Part shown: positions 10,920 through 23,509 of the stretch, in pieces
How positions within the stretch are numbered: the stretch's first letter is position 1
Layout of the letters: each line of letters opens with the position of its first letter
Source of the DNA: Symbiodinium sp. CCMP2592
Lineage: Eukaryota; Sar; Dinophyceae; Suessiales; Symbiodiniaceae
Assembly: GCA_905221615.1 (NCBI GenBank)
Contig: CAJNDT010006157.1
Span: 1-64,000, forward strand
Direction of reading: 5' to 3'
DNA: 64,000 bases
Made by a program: the position numbers and the translations under genes
The notes under the pieces: generated by a model
The model's input: only the letters and a program-made list of their open reading frames with translations
What the model was told of the DNA's origin: nothing
Databases searched by the model: none

Positions 10920-13900
10920 GGTATTAGTTGCAGTAGCAGGAGGTGGAGCAGGAAGAGAATCATGAATCACCCAAGAACGAAGCGGACCCGAGGCAAGCAG
11001 CCGCTCCAAAGACTGGCCGGCCCAGCAGGCGTGCCAGCAGCCAGTCCCAGATGATCATCGACATCATGATCGAGCGCCTAGACTCTAACAGCTCAGACAG
11101 TCCAGATGAAGCCACATGCGCCAAAATGCATCCCTTATTCCATGGGTCAGGTTATGTGCTTCAAAGCTTTCTGAGGGAGACTGACCAGCTGCTTATAAGG
11201 ATTCAAGGATTTTGCCTACTACTTCGCAAGGACGGGCCCGTTTAGGGCTTGAGGGGTGTAATTTTTGGGTTTAAGGGGCGGAAACCCAAGCTGTCAGCCG
11301 GGATGCACAAAGACGGACGAGTGCACAAAGACATACACATACCTTAACCAAAGGAGAGAGCATTCATGCCAATGGAAGTGCTTACTGCATCTGGTCGTGG
11401 TGGTCTGCTCGTCTGAACCAGCAGAGGTGCAAGTTGTACATGTGCCACAAGCTTTCGCCAGCAAGCCAATCAATCTTGCCAACGATAGCCAGAGTTTCCA
11501 TCACGAGCCTCGGCTGCCACGGCTTCTGACTAAATCCTCTCGCACGTCAAGCCCGATTCCGATTCTTATCGAAATAAACACCCGTGAAGACTTCCGGCAA
11601 TCTATGCTGCTTCTTGAGCACGATTGCACTTCCCGGAAGTGGTGCCTGAATTTGCCGGTTGCACTTGTACAACGGTCATTAGCTGCATGAGCCCTTTCGT
11701 GGAGGACGTTTTGCGTGAATGATGCACAACAGATGTCAAATTCGCTGCCCGTCTAGCAGTTGCCTTACCTCCTGTGACTCTTGCGTTGGATTTGCGAGGA
11801 CTCTACCAGCCTCTGGCAACGCTCGGAGCAAGGACTGTGATGTTGACCACACATTCAGGACACACCGTTGCCTGCACCTATAGAATGTCTGCCATTACAC
11901 AGTACTTGTCCTTGTTCTTTCAAACTGCCTGTATCTTAGGATTTGCCGCCACGTGGGGTCTACACTGGCACTCCTCGTTCGTTTGACAGTTGAAGTTGCC
12001 ACTCCTCGAAACTACCAACCTGCACGCGATTGCCACTTCGCATTCGGCTTGCGGGTAAAAGCTGGCTACGGGCACTTCTTCTCAACTCCTCTGTGAGTTC
12101 CTGGATTCCTTCATAGCCAGCTTTGCTGCAGACGTCATTGTTAAAACAAAAGTTGAAGCTACGAGAACGGGCCTGCTTCCTTAGATTCCCGAATTATGGC
12201 TGCCTGGAGAGTTCCTCGGATTCTGCATTTGAACTTGCTTGTTTTCTTAAGTTCCTGACTTATGGCTGTCTGGAGAGTTCCTGTGATTCTGCGCTTGCTT
12301 GGACAAGAAATACACCTCTATGCAGGCCTTAGTTCGCCACAAGACCGCTTAGGAAGTAAGACTTGCGTTTCATGCAGCCGACGCGGAGTCCAAGACTCGA
12401 GGTTTTACTGACGGCCGAGCTTCGTCAAGAGCTGGATCCCAACGTAGCATTTCTGCCTTGGTGCTGTGGGCTGAGCAGTTGTCGCAGTTCTCGCGAGCCA
12501 CTGCTTCAAGCTACGTTTTGCTCAACTCCTCGTAGCGTTCCTCGTAGTATCTCGACGTGTCGATCAGTTGCTGCATCAGCGCACACACCCAACATGAAGC
12601 GAAAATGACGTAATAGGGCTTCTCCACAATCCTGGCCGAAGCATGAGCTCCGTGACTGTTGACGAGGCAAGACTGCATAAGCGACAGGAGGATTCATGCA
12701 CCCTCACGGTCCGGAACAGGTTGCAGAACTCCACGGTCACTTGACCTCATGCACATGTAGGAAACAGCTTGTTGCTAATGCACAAAAGACAGGTGGCATG
12801 ATGCCCACACGTCGTTCAGGAAAGGCACTGCTGGGAGGCGAGTCTGATAGGTATGGCAACAGGTAGTGCGCAGCGAGCCGGTCAGCTGCAACTCGCTGTG
12901 GCTGCGAAAGCAACCACGTGACGAGCAGGCTCGCTGCCGCACCCGCAGCAGCACTTCGCCACTGGCCAAATCCGACAGCAGCTGCCATTCGACATCATCA
13001 TACTCTCTCAGTCGGAGTGTCTGCAGCCTTTACCGTCGGAAGTTGTATGGCTAGTAAGCCGGTATATTTATATCCTAAAACAGGTGGCGATTGCTTGACT
13101 GGCGTGAGGGAATCAAAACTGCAAGGGGCAAAACATGTTATGCATGAATCTGCATGAAACTGTCCCTTCACAATTTTGCAAAGTTTGTGCCTCGAGCCTC
13201 GAGCCGGCTGTGTTGCAGATTGGTGTGGCAAGGCGCTGATACAAACCATGCTCATGACTGGTTGTGTTCGGGTCGCGACAGGTGGCACCAAAGGCCAAGC
13301 CATTGCATCGGGACTGAAGTCTGAAGGTGCCTGTATCTCGATCTCCTGACCACGTCCCACACAAGGGGCCAGCATCCCCTCTTCAGGCCGCTTACACGAA
13401 AGAGGACGGCCTGCAGACCGCGAAAAACAAGCTCATCTTCCAAAAGCCATGCGTTGAATAGCATGCCAACCTTCACGATGAAGGAATTCGCGGCCGCTAT
13501 TCATTCCTGCAGCTCACGCCGGGAGCAGGACCGAATAGTTGTCGCGTCCAACTTTCGACCTAAGCTTGCTCATTACACTTATGCCGTTCTTGCTCAGTAC
13601 GGGCGCAAGGCGGACAACGGCTGTGACTGAGCAGGCTGCAGCTTGTCGATTGCAAGAAGCAAAGCCTGAAATGCCAGGCACGGCGAACCCTTTCCGCGTG
13701 AGCCTGAATTGTCTGGGGGTGTGGTGGGCCTTGAGGGCAGACAATGCACGCTAATGTCAGAAGGTCAGGCAAGGGTGGAGGTCGTACGTTACCTCGTGAC
13801 TGAGCACTTCGCCACACAAATTTTCCACTGATGGAACATATAATGCTGCTTATCGGCTGTCCACTCGGTGGCGGGATGAAGCGACTGAGGCAGCAACGTG

Positions 13901-15560
13901 CACAAATATGCCTCTTCGGCAATCCTCGCCGCTCGACCGCACTGCCTGGCATCAGCAGCACTACCCATCCAGGCATTTGCCACTCGGGAAGCAAGCAGAG
14001 CCACACCTCAATGGCAGAAATGGAAACGATCTGGCGTGCCTTCCTTGCAGTGTGCGGACAGAAAACCGCAGTGTTGTGGGGTTTCGGGCGTGCTATTTAA
14101 TTCACGGCAACCAGCTCCTCTGGCTCTCAAGCGAAAGGTACCCACACTCTACCAGCGGCAACATATGTGCGGGACTTCTTCACGCGACGATGGAATCTCC
14201 ACACAAGCTTGTGTTGAGCATCTTGAAGCATAACTAGATTAACGGTGAAACGGCTTGCAGCGCCTTCTGGAATTAGATGTCTGAGTGCAAGATAGCTACA
14301 ACGGTGGCAGCAGAGTCTGGGACCGACGTTTCTGTCATAATCTTGAACTTTTGTGGTTCCCATAGCTGCCACCAATTCCATGAACCTGCTGGAGGTCAGA
14401 AAGCAGCTGAGAGGCCTCGGCAATGCTGTGACAAGCTGCCTGCTGCTTGCTCACATGCCCTAACAGCCTTGCAGCCTCCCATTGACAAATTCGACTCAAA
14501 TCCAACAGGCTCCCAGCATCTCCCAGCCAACCAGCTGCACCCAGCTATTGACATATAACGGGTCCTGGGCTCTTCCAGAATGTGGCTGGGCCCCATTGCA
14601 GGCAGCTTCTGACCACTGCCAACGATTTCGAAACCAAGACGCTGTGAGGGGTCTCTCCCTGCTCTTTCACTGGTGAAAGCGATGTGGTCCTTCCAGCAAA
14701 CATCTCCGAACTTCCTATGTGCACCATGAGGTCATGGCAGTGCAACAAAGACAATTAAATGAAAAGTTGCAATGGCCTACTTGCGATGCAAATGACCCTT
14801 GCGATTTCAATGGCTGCGGCTGTGACGGGGGAACTCCATCATCCTCGACCGCCTGGGCGTGGTTGCCGACAACTCCATGCTAAGCCAGGCCGCCTCGCAA
14901 CGCAAGTGCACAGTGCATGAAGAACAGGTGCTCATGATTAAACACGCTGACGATTTCGTGTCTTCGCGAACAGTTGCTCGCTCACTGACCGTCGTCACGC
15001 TAACCTGTTGCGGCCGTCTTTGACTGTCAGCCCGAAACTCCAAGAGCCTTCGACAGCCTAACAGCCCTAACAAAGTAGTTCGGACTTATGGGACTGGTGC
15101 CTCGGCGGGCGTTGGGCTTCTGAGCGCACGAGGAGGCTCGGCCTCTCGGCCTCCGGTGTGAGTTCTTCGCTTCCAAACATCCCGAAGCCTCAGCGGGGAC
15201 ACCAAGTGGACACAGCCTAAGCAGAGAACTTCTCGCACACTAGTTGAAGGAAGGCTCTGTGTCTTGAGGTCGGACGGGCAAATGCTTGACCTCGCACTCT
15301 CTCCAGATCCAGAAGAGACCGGACCTCCGCAAGCTAAGGCTCATCGTTCAAACTGCACAGGCTGCATCAAACCTGACCCGAACCTGCCCAATGGGCGCTG
15401 TGCCATATGGCAAGACATGGGGCAATGCATGGGCTTAAGCGTGTCCCTGGCATCCAAGTGTTCTCCGCCGCCCTCTAAACGAATCTCAGCCATGAACTCT
15501 GTGCAGGGCTGGCCACTTGCTTGAACGTGGTGAAACTCTTGCAAGAAGCTCCGGCTTCCT
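10920..15560. other. Region without a recognised gene
   Basis: Many short frames on both strands and no domain that I recognise. The best weak candidate is a minus-strand frame at 12737-12988. It has an ATG start, an Ala-rich hydrophobic segment of about 20 residues and then a basic stretch, as in the first exon of a signal-anchored protein. The tract 12130-12300 holds two copies, about 70 bp apart, of a stretch containing CTTATGGCTG and GGAGAGTTCCT. Confidence 0.4.
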
Positions 15561-15569
15561 CTCCGGAAG

Positions 15570-17048
15570 TCACTCAAACTGGGAGGATATGCCACACGTA
15601 ACTTGACGTGGATAGCATGCAGTGGTTGGAACATGGCGGACCTTGGCATGTCCATAACCACACATAAACGGCCACACTTCGTCCCCACCAACTGCGATGG
15701 TGTGGCGGTTTTGAGCTTCTAAGATATCCTCTTCATCTAATTGCCTCATGGCATCGAGCAGGAAGTCTGCTTGCTCCTCCTTTGTCTTCGCCTCCACATC
15801 CACATTGACACCCCCGATCTCGCACATCTGTCGTGTCAACTTGGAGGGGACCTGCTCTATCATGCTGCGACAGATTTGAGATAGGACAACCTGTTCCAAA
15901 TCGAACTTTAATGGAATTGGCAACTGCCGCACCACCTTCATAATGATGTCGACCTTTCGCAAGCGATGCTGCTCCCCCTTGAGTTCCAGCATCTTTCTCA
16001 AATTCACTCGCTCGATGGACACGAGAACGACGATCAAGTTGCCACGCTGGAAGTGCTTCTTGGCCTTGGCACTGATCGCGGCCTCATCACGCAGCTTCTC
16101 GCAAATCATCTTCTCAACTCCTTCTGCAAGCCGTGAGGCATACTTGTCATCCAAGACCCGGCCAGCCAGTAGATCCACTGATGAGCTCCTGTTGGTGCGT
16201 CCAGTGGTTGTTGTGGTTCTGGTGTAAAACAGATCTTTGCCGCTCTCAATGACGATGTTCAAGTAGAACTGAACTGATGCGATGTGCTGCACATACAACC
16301 AGCACCAAAGCCTGGCCAAAGCGAGCCATTGAATGCCGTAGGCTGCCATGGCCCGAGCATTTATCACTGTTCCTGTGCGACCAACTGATTGAATGAGTGT
16401 AAATAGCGTTTCCAACAACCAGAAAGCGGTCCACCACCGAACAGCTCTGTAGCTTCCCATTCCCTCATGCCTTGCAAAATGCATTCCAGCCAGGGGGAAT
16501 GCCACGTTCCATATGCCAGCAAGCGTGACCGAACGCCAAAGCAGCTGCAGCAGTAAGCTGCACAAGCCCAGCACTGCATGCAAGGCAAAGAACTGGCGAG
16601 CCAGCAGCAGCAACTCAAGCATGCTAAGCCGTTCGGGCTTTTCCACTAATCGGTTCACCAAGTCCCATCGGAGCAAATGTCTCGTGAATGCATTGCCGGG
16701 GAAGCTGCTCCATAGCGCCTTAAGTTTCGCCATGTCGATTATCCGCCGAGACATGAGCACTGCGAGGCCAGGAAGAAGGAAGACACGACCGCCGAGGCGA
16801 CGAAATGGCCCCAAATCGACTAGAATAGTAGCTGCCAGTGATGTACTACAGCTTGGGAGCATACATCGCGAAAGGCATGCAGGTGAAAAGACATCAGGCG
16901 ACATCGAGGGTCTACCTGCAAAATGCCTTCGTGACTGCCAGACACTGTGGGGTGCAGCCAGGTCGCTTAAACATGAGGTTTGGGAGGAGCTTGTGTAATT
17001 CCTTGGACTTTGCAAACAGTGAAGCAAAGTAATTAGTGTGAGTAACAT
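15570..17048 (-). CDS. Multi-span membrane protein, unrecognised family
   Basis: A frame of almost 500 codons, the second longest host-like frame in the window. The first ATG is at 17048, but the first 70 or so residues look like translated intron or leader. The convincing coding part starts near 16860. It contains several hydrophobic segments (VFLLPGLAVLM, LELLLLARQFFALHAVLGLC, an aromatic WWTAFWLLETLFTLI stretch and a Trp/Leu-rich pair). A Thr run precedes a soluble C-terminal half rich in Lys, Arg and Glu, with helical segments such as ADFLLDAMRQLDEEDI. The soluble part could face the cytoplasm (inference). The final residues may read into an intron, because codon use weakens after about 15680. 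No motif allows a function to be named. Confidence 0.6.
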   Translation of the reverse strand: MLLTLITLLHCLQSPRNYTSSSQTSCLSDLAAPHSVWQSRRHFAGRPSMSPDVFSPACLSRCMLPSCSTSLAATILVDLGPFRRLGGRVFLLPGLAVLMSRRIIDMAKLKALWSSFPGNAFTRHLLRWDLVNRLVEKPERLSMLELLLLARQFFALHAVLGLCSLLLQLLWRSVTLAGIWNVAFPLAGMHFARHEGMGSYRAVRWWTAFWLLETLFTLIQSVGRTGTVINARAMAAYGIQWLALARLWCWLYVQHIASVQFYLNIVIESGKDLFYTRTTTTTGRTNRSSSVDLLAGRVLDDKYASRLAEGVEKMICEKLRDEAAISAKAKKHFQRGNLIVVLVSIERVNLRKMLELKGEQHRLRKVDIIMKVVRQLPIPLKFDLEQVVLSQICRSMIEQVPSKLTRQMCEIGGVNVDVEAKTKEEQADFLLDAMRQLDEEDILEAQNRHTIAVGGDEVWPFMCGYGHAKVRHVPTTACYPRQVTCGISSQFE

Positions 17049-17726
17049 GAACCGCACAGGCAATCAAGCAGCAGGGACGATCCAGAGTCACCACGGATTC
17101 GCGCAGCGCTGGCGCCGAGACATTCAGCACAGTCACGGTCGACTTGCCTTGTAAGGCTCTTGCGAGCAAGCCTGCAGTCTTCCACCAAGTACGACATCAC
17201 ATGTGTGCAAGAATGTGCTGAGTAGAAAGTACAAAACTCTGGACGAGAAACCTGTCGTATACTGGTTCTGGCGTCCTGCATTGCCGCGATCCGGTGGATC
17301 CAGGCGTCGTCGGTAGTACAGGGCTCAGGGCCTGTGGGTGCCCCGTCCCAGGCGACAGCTGCAGCGGGGAAGCTCCGAGCACCAACGTGGATCGGCCTTG
17401 TGAGGCTCGCTTGGGTGCTCTATCTGGCGGAGGCACGGAAGGCATCTCCATCTTGCACGGGCCGCTGAGCAAGGGCCCTTTCTTGTCGGGCGAGGTCAGC
17501 AGGGTGGGGCTGACCAGTGCCGGAGGAGCCTTTGCCGGAGGCAAGCCCGCACTCGGAGTCACCGAGCTTCGAGCTTCAGCGCTCACCTGGACACGTCTAG
17601 GCTGGGTACGGTTAAGGCTTCCGCATGTGCGAAAGTCAGTGCGGTGGCTGAGCGCATACGTCTTTATGGCCGATGCATCTCCGAGCTACAATGCCGAAGC
17701 TTGACTGTGTATTGTGAGCACAAAGT

Positions 17727-18584
17727 CTACCAAGCAGTGTCAATTGAATAGGTGCGTTTTGCGATTTGCATGTTCACCGAGATCCACAGTTTGCACCGCA
17801 ACAACACATAACCAAAAAATAATCCGGAACAAAGGGCTGCCTCGCACGGCGGCGATCCTTCTGAGAGTGTCCTCGGTGGTCTCTGCGGACTCGGCATGCT
17901 GTTCCGCAGTGCGTGGATAGCCGGTCCAAGCGTTTCTGCCAAGGCTTTGCGCTCCACGTCTCGCTGCGATACCGAGTGCTCACTTGAGCTATCTGATGAG
18001 TCAGAATCCAAATACGGAGGAGTGAAGCGGCATTGCAGCCGCACCTCTGCAGGAAAGTCCGAAACATCGATTTCCTGTCTGACTCTGACGCAATCAGAGA
18101 CGAAGCTGTGCAGAAGACCAAACAGGTCTCGCTTGCCATCCTGGTCATCTTTCGGTGGAGGATAGACGTAAGCAGGATCGTCGAAATAAAGGCTGAGTTG
18201 CTTGTAGGCTCGCTGAATCTCTGCGTTCAAGCTCCAAATGTCTGCACAAGCTTCGCGTGAAGTTGCGGCAAAGTCCCGCATGCAAGAAAAGAAAGGGTCT
18301 CCATGCTCGACCGGAGCATCTGTGCCAGCTCTGCTCTGAGCTGGCATAACAGCGATCTTCTCTCCCTTGAACGTGCCGGTGTCCACCAAACTTTCGATAT
18401 GGCGAAAGCCCTCTAAATGACTGATGGTGTCGTGGTGCACTGTGAAACCACGTCTCAGGTAGGCAGACTGCAGGGCTTCCACAAAGTCTGCAGAGCAAAG
18501 GTCCTGCACATCGCTCGCCTGCAAGTGCAACAGAACAAAGTGGAATAGGGAGACATCACGGCGAAGCGGCGATCGCAAGTCCAA
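17727..18584 (-). CDS. Formin FH2 domain, C-terminal exon(s)
   Basis: The first residues, DLRSPLRRDVSLFHFVLLHL, match the FH2 pattern L-D-x-R-x-x-(D/G)-x-x-(S/T)-L-L-H-(F/Y)-(L/V), the helix after the conserved asparagine-rich block. A helical region (WSLNAEIQRAYKQLSLYFDD) and GLLHSFVSDCVRVRQEID follow. These are the last FH2 elements, where formins have a tyrosine-phenylalanine-aspartate turn and then the FxxFxxxFxxA helix. An acidic Ser-rich tail and a Pro-rich segment come next. The last 40 or so codons, past about 17850, become hydrophobic and are probably intron or 3' UTR. FH2 dimers nucleate and processively elongate actin filaments. The exon continues the FH2 pieces at 18.7-20.4 kb. 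Confidence 0.75.
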   Translation of the reverse strand: MDLRSPLRRDVSLFHFVLLHLQASDVQDLCSADFVEALQSAYLRRGFTVHHDTISHLEGFRHIESLVDTGTFKGEKIAVMPAQSRAGTDAPVEHGDPFFSCMRDFAATSREACADIWSLNAEIQRAYKQLSLYFDDPAYVYPPPKDDQDGKRDLFGLLHSFVSDCVRVRQEIDVSDFPAEVRLQCRFTPPYLDSDSSDSSSEHSVSQRDVERKALAETLGPAIHALRNSMPSPQRPPRTLSEGSPPCEAALCSGLFFGYVLLRCKLWISVNMQIAKRTYSIDTAW

Positions 18585-18675
18585 CAGCTTGGAAATACCT
18601 CAATTGCCGAGAAAAGCGGGAAGCATTATGCTGATGCACTGACATCCCAAGTGGTACACACTATGGTGTTATCTC

Positions 18676-18990
18676 TCACTGATTCTGCAGGGTGCTCGCA
18701 AGTCTGAAGCCTCGCTCGGTCGTGTTCGCCATGGAGCCACTGTTCAAAGCGTTGCCAGCTTGTAACACCGTAGCCCAAAAACGGCGTAGAGCAGGAAGCC
18801 GGTTGCCTTGAAATGCCATGCAATGCCGGAAACTGGCCGAAGACATCCCAAAAGCCAGCGCAGCAAAGATACAGATGCAAACCAAGGCCCGTCGAAGAGA
18901 GTCTAGGTTCTCCTTGCATGTCTCAAGTTCCTCTGGGAACTTCTGGACGAAGGCCATGCATTCCAGCCTGGCTGACAGTCGTGACCCTGC
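18676..18990 (-). CDS. Formin FH2 domain, central exons (GNxLNSGS block)
   Basis: Two FH2 landmarks in order. FVQKFPEELETCKENLDSLR corresponds to the FH2 helix that precedes the actin-contacting core. LQAGNALNSGS, then ERGFRLASTLQ, is the family signature (L-x-x-G-N-x-L-N-x-G-x, then A/G-x-G-F-x-L-x-x-L). A hydrophobic Cys-rich stretch between them (around 18830-18890) does not fit FH2 and reads like a short intron that happens to be open. The next exon starts near 18584. Confidence 0.75.
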   Translation of the reverse strand, partial: AGSRLSARLECMAFVQKFPEELETCKENLDSLRRALVCICIFAALAFGMSSASFRHCMAFQGNRLPALRRFWATVLQAGNALNSGSMANTTERGFRLASTLQNQ

Positions 18991-19469
18991 TTGCAGGCCG
19001 CCTTTAATGGAAGGCTGCCAGAACGAGACTAACCTGTCGGGCGCAACCCTCAAATTGTGTCTCCCAGGCTGAGGAAACATAGAGGTTGCAGAGCCGCGTC
19101 CGACTCAGAACCGAACGTTCAGCCCAAGCTTAGCCGGACCCTGCAAACGACTCGGACGTCTGGGTTAAGAGTGCTCCTGCGGTTGCAAAACTTGAACATG
19201 TCCGGCGGGCCAGGCAATGGCAGTCGCTGTATTATTTGGGAATTATGGGTATCCACATAATACAGCGGCCTTGAGGCAGATTCATTCGCCAACTGTGCCA
19301 TGTCACATGCAGACTGGTTTCCATTGAGTTGCCAGACACTGAGCCAGAGTCTGCCGCTTTGTAGAACGAGGACGCTAGAAATTATGCACTTACGAAAATT
19401 GCAACCGCTGAGGGCTTGCATTATGCATGCTTGGAGATCTGGAACTCTGGGCCTGGAGCACATGACGCA

Positions 19470-20440
19470 TAAGGCACGCAAGACTAGGAGATCTTGCACA
19501 TGGCGACTGGGCCGACGCATCAGCCAGAATGCGCGCAGTTTCGTATTCCGCGAAAGTGGAGAGCTAGCGAGAGTGGAAGGCAACATCTGCAAGCAAGTAG
19601 TCTCCGAAAACGCCATAACACCACCCTGTCTGGTCCAACGCAGCTCCTTGCCTTGCAACTATTGCGGGTATCCGAACCACTCCATATAACAGATGATGTA
19701 GATGTGGATGCTCAAGCCTGCGGGCGACATTCAGCGTGCAATCGGGATGAAGGACCTCTCTCCCTTAGCATCCACGCCTTGACAGAGCTTCAACTCCCCT
19801 GCTGTCGACGAAAGAAACAATGCTCGGATTGCTGCCATCCACATACGACGGTACGACCTTTCTCAGGTCCTGGTTGCAGACAGCATGACACCAAGTCGTG
19901 GAGGAATGCATGTGAGCAGCAAACCACATCTGCAAAAGCAGGCTCAACTAGCCAAGGGACACTCAGGACGGAGCTGCTCAACCGAGAGGTGTCGCAGCTC
20001 AGAAGGGCCGCAAGCAGGTCAGAGACAGCATTCTCCACACCATCCTCTAGCGTTTCGGGTTTGCATGCTTTCAGATTCCGAGAAAAAAAACTACAATCAA
20101 GCAGTTGGCCTGCTTGTGGATTGCAGCTCCACGCACCATCAGATCCAGTATTCTTTGATGAGTGCTGTCAACCTCGTGTACTTGGACTGCAGTTTGCAGT
20201 ATCCAATACACCCGGCAAGATGAGTATCGTCGAGGATGACATGCTGCTAAGCTGCAATCAACGAAGTCACATCTGTGGCACAAGACGCGCGTGCACAAAT
20301 GTCGAAGCTTGCAGCACGAGCTTGGAAGAATTCCTCTAGCTGGTGGCTCTGCAACTCTGGTACTGGAATATCTGTCATGCCATTGAACACCTTGGATACA
20401 GTAAGGTTGGGCGCTTTGACTTCAAGAGCTGCCGTCATAT
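19470..20440 (-). CDS. Formin FH2 domain, N-terminal exons (approximate)
   Basis: Three separated stretches fit the front of FH2. VPELQSHQLEEFFQARAAS near 20290-20380 matches the lasso/linker signature ...LEELFxAK. ENAVSDLLAALLSCDTSRLS near 19970-20038 matches the helix E-x-I-x-x-A-L-L-x-x-D. SRNTKLRAFWLMRRPSRHVQ near 19500-19560 matches the R-L-x-A-x-L-F-x-x-x-F helix. Their order and orientation agree with the later FH2 exons. Each lies in a different frame, as expected for introns. Boundaries are estimates. Confidence 0.55.
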
Positions 20441-21329
20441 GAGCACGCCCTGAACCTGCATCGACTTCGACGTAAAGATGTTTGCGCTGTAAATCGAAGC
20501 CTCAGCTAAGTCGCAGTTCTTCGACGGCGTCTTCCCGAAGCCAGCAAACTGTGCTTTGGCTCAGCCAGGCTCTGCTCCTCAAAGCTTTCTTTCAGCAACT
20601 GAAGCGAGTCTTTTGGATTGAACGAAAAGCGCCAGCGATCTGCACCTCGACAAAGCTTCCCTTTTTGGCAGCTGATAAGCCGACGCGATTCTCGAAGCAC
20701 GTGATACTTTGCCTGTCGCTACAGGACGTTGCATGGCGAACATGACGGAACCACATGTCGAGGATATCTTTCTCGCCTCATCCTGTCCGTTCGATCCAGG
20801 TCCCACCTGTCCATCATGTTGGCCATGCCTTGCAGGTACCTGAAACTGACATCTGCCAATTACTGTGCCGATTGATGCCTCGACTTCGGCAACAAATTTA
20901 AAGCGAGAAAAACATCACGAAGACTGCATCTGAGACGCCCATCTTTGCCAACATCAATCTCAGTTTCCTCCGCAAGGAGCCATCGTTTTTTCAGTGCTGT
21001 CGTAGCCCGCACTGTACAACCGGCCCTGTCCTCTGGCGGTCCCTGCGAGGCTCGCCAATGCAGGTTCACGAGACGGGCAGAATGGCGCACCTGTGCGCGG
21101 GCCAGCTTCGAACAACATGGCATATGCATCGCAGCTGCAGGCTGCTGCAGGCAAAGTAGCTGGATCGTCCCGCAAGCCAGTTATCTCTGACTCGGTAAAT
21201 GCCTCGCTGGAAGAGCTTGAACTAGACCATGACAAGAAAAAAACGTTGTAGAATTTCTGTCGAAGTATGCGTTGAGCGGAAATTGCACCGCCGAGGTCGC
21301 GGCCCTTGCTAGGCTTCTCGCTTTGGCCT

Positions 21330-21500
21330 CGAGTCCAAAAGGGCCGGGGGTGGCCCAATAGAGCAGTCACGCAGTCACGGAGCCCAAGGCGCGCCTTGCT
21401 GGGCGGCGGAGCGGCTCCCGGGCCTTTGCCCTTGGCCTTCGGTGGTGGCGGTTTAGGCAGAGAGCCCCGAGGCGAGCGATTGCCATGGCCTGCAGCAAAC
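21330..21500 (-). CDS. FH1-like proline-rich exon upstream of FH2
   Basis: On the minus strand this stretch encodes GSLPKPPPPKAKGKGPGAAP followed by PPSKARLG. It is a low-complexity PPPP and GKGPG run typical of the FH1 region that delivers profilin-actin to FH2 in formins. It lies just upstream (in gene direction) of FH2 sequence on the same strand, which is the main support. The open frame extends from 21613 to 20960. Its flanks, including a Ser run at 21200-21225, are probably intron. Confidence 0.5.
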
Positions 21501-22599
21501 TGATGCTCCGGTTTGCTCTTCAGCTTTGACTGGTTGCATACCTGTGGTTGCGCCTGGCGGTGGGCCTGGAGCCTGGGAGGAAGATGCAGGAAGCACCATC
21601 GGGGCCAATCCACAAGCCGGCCTTCGCCTTGCCAAGGAGGCTCACGCCTTTGGGCACTGCAACACCTCTTTCAGGCGACAGCGAGTCGAGCGACTGAAAG
21701 CAACACACCATGTGACCGGATATCGACAGTAAGCTTCCAAAGTGTGCGTCTGTGTGTGTGTGTGTGCAGACCTGCACGATGGAGCGGAACGGACATCGGA
21801 CCAGCCTAGCTCATCGACGAGCCCACTTTGAGAGTCGTCTTGCTCCGTCTTCTCCAGACCTCCGACATGCTCCAGACACAACATGCTCGTGCCATGTTGT
21901 GTGTCACATTTATGGCTGGACGGCATGCTCTTGAAATTGCGCTGGCCTGACGGCCCACTGCCAAGTTGCAGGTCCTTGCGCCTGCTTTGGACGCTGATAA
22001 TATCGTGTTTTTTCTCTTTACGGGACTCAGGCGGCAGCATCGACTGCAGATGGACCAACTGGAGCTCCTTCAGAGCTCGAATCAGGACGGAATGCACCGA
22101 CGATCAAGAGCGACATCGTCTGTCGAACGACATCTGTCCTGCTCCAAGTCGTGAAGCTCACTCTTCCTGTGAAGTTGTGAATCAGCTTTTGGCAGATAAA
22201 TTCCAGCACGAATTGGGACATCTGATTTGCGGGAGAGAACAGGCTGAGCAGCGGACTCTGCAGCGAGACGCCTGAACAGGTATGTCTGGCTGCGGGTTCG
22301 ATTAATTCTTCGGTCTAACCCGATCGAACCACAAGTAAGGTTCAGACCTTTGACGCTCAGCCTTGCGATCCGGCTGAGACTTTTGCTCCAGTGCCTGCCT
22401 CCGAAGAGGACCAAAAGCCTGCCAGGTCCCAGAACTTCAAACTTCGAGCCTATGTCAAGGAGTAGAGTCAGGGCCACTCAGAGGGGTCTTGCAGGTGCAT
22501 ACAATATGGATTTTGTTGTGGAGCCTCAAATCGTCAGGGACACTGGGTTGATCTTTCTGGAGTCGACGACTTGCGCCCCAGGCCAAAGCGGCAGAGTTT

Positions 22600-23150
22600 G
22601 CTCATCGAAACCCCGACGCTGCCGTGGCCAGTGCTGGGAGCACAAGAGAAGCTTCTGCGAAGAAGGCGCGCGCGTCTCGCGTGCTCTCTGAGTGCTCTGG
22701 CCTCCTCGCAGCCTGCTAGCAGCTGCTGGAGTCTTGCGTGACACTCCTGGGCCCAGGACACCACAACCCGTGGTACCGTGCAGTCGGGACATTGGAGAGG
22801 TGCCGGGATCTCTAGGCTGTCAAGCTTATCTGGCGAGCGACAAGGCTTAGCCCGTGACACTTGCTTTTTCGAGCTCCATAGGTGGTTTTGGTTCAGCGAC
22901 AGTGCATGGTATTGCCGGCACCTGCCAGGAAACGGGAGGATAATAGATGAAGTTATGTGATTGAGGATATGTCTAGTGTCATGTTGCACCGCCTGCTCCA
23001 CCTCATCGCAAAGCTTCTTCACGCGATCACGCAAGTGGTGAACCTACAGGGCTCGCATTGAGGGGTGATGGCCGGATCCGAATTGAGCGAGTGCCTCCTC
23101 CAAGGCATCTCGAAGCTTCTGCTGCAGATCCTCATCCGCCTCAGCAAGCT
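22600..23150 (-). CDS. Coiled-coil exons, unrecognised protein
   Basis: Three minus-strand pieces read as charged heptad-type helices. AEADEDLQQKLRDALEEALA lies near 23060-23140 and ends at a stop in frame. HHLRDRVKKLCDEVEQAVQH lies near 22980-23040 and begins after a CTGTAG/G acceptor-like site. WAQECHARLQQLLAGCEEAR is near 22690-22760. The change of frame at an AG/G site suggests exons of one coiled-coil protein separated by short introns. It is upstream of the formin on the same strand, but nothing proves they are one gene. Confidence 0.4.
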
Positions 23151-23509
23151 AACATCAATGCCAAATGCCGCCACCAACCCTCTGTTGCTTGGGATCCATA
23201 TGCTAGCTGCTAGCTCTCAGCTTGCGAACACGAGGGAGACAATATGGTCCGTTCCGGGAATCAGACCTCCATGCAACGTCACCTGTGCACGTGGGTGGGC
23301 CCAGAGGCGATGAAACGACGTGGCTTCCAGGATTGCAAGCCAGACTGTTCAACTGTTCCTGCCTCTGGCTGTGCGCTCGCACCGTGGCTTTAGGGAAGCT
23401 ATCGAGTAAGCTTGAAGCCAGCAGGCGAAGAAGTCGGTAGGTGTCAGCTATATATGTAGTGCACCGGCTACTAGGCTGTTGAAAGCACTTGCGGACAGGA
23501 GGTACTTCA

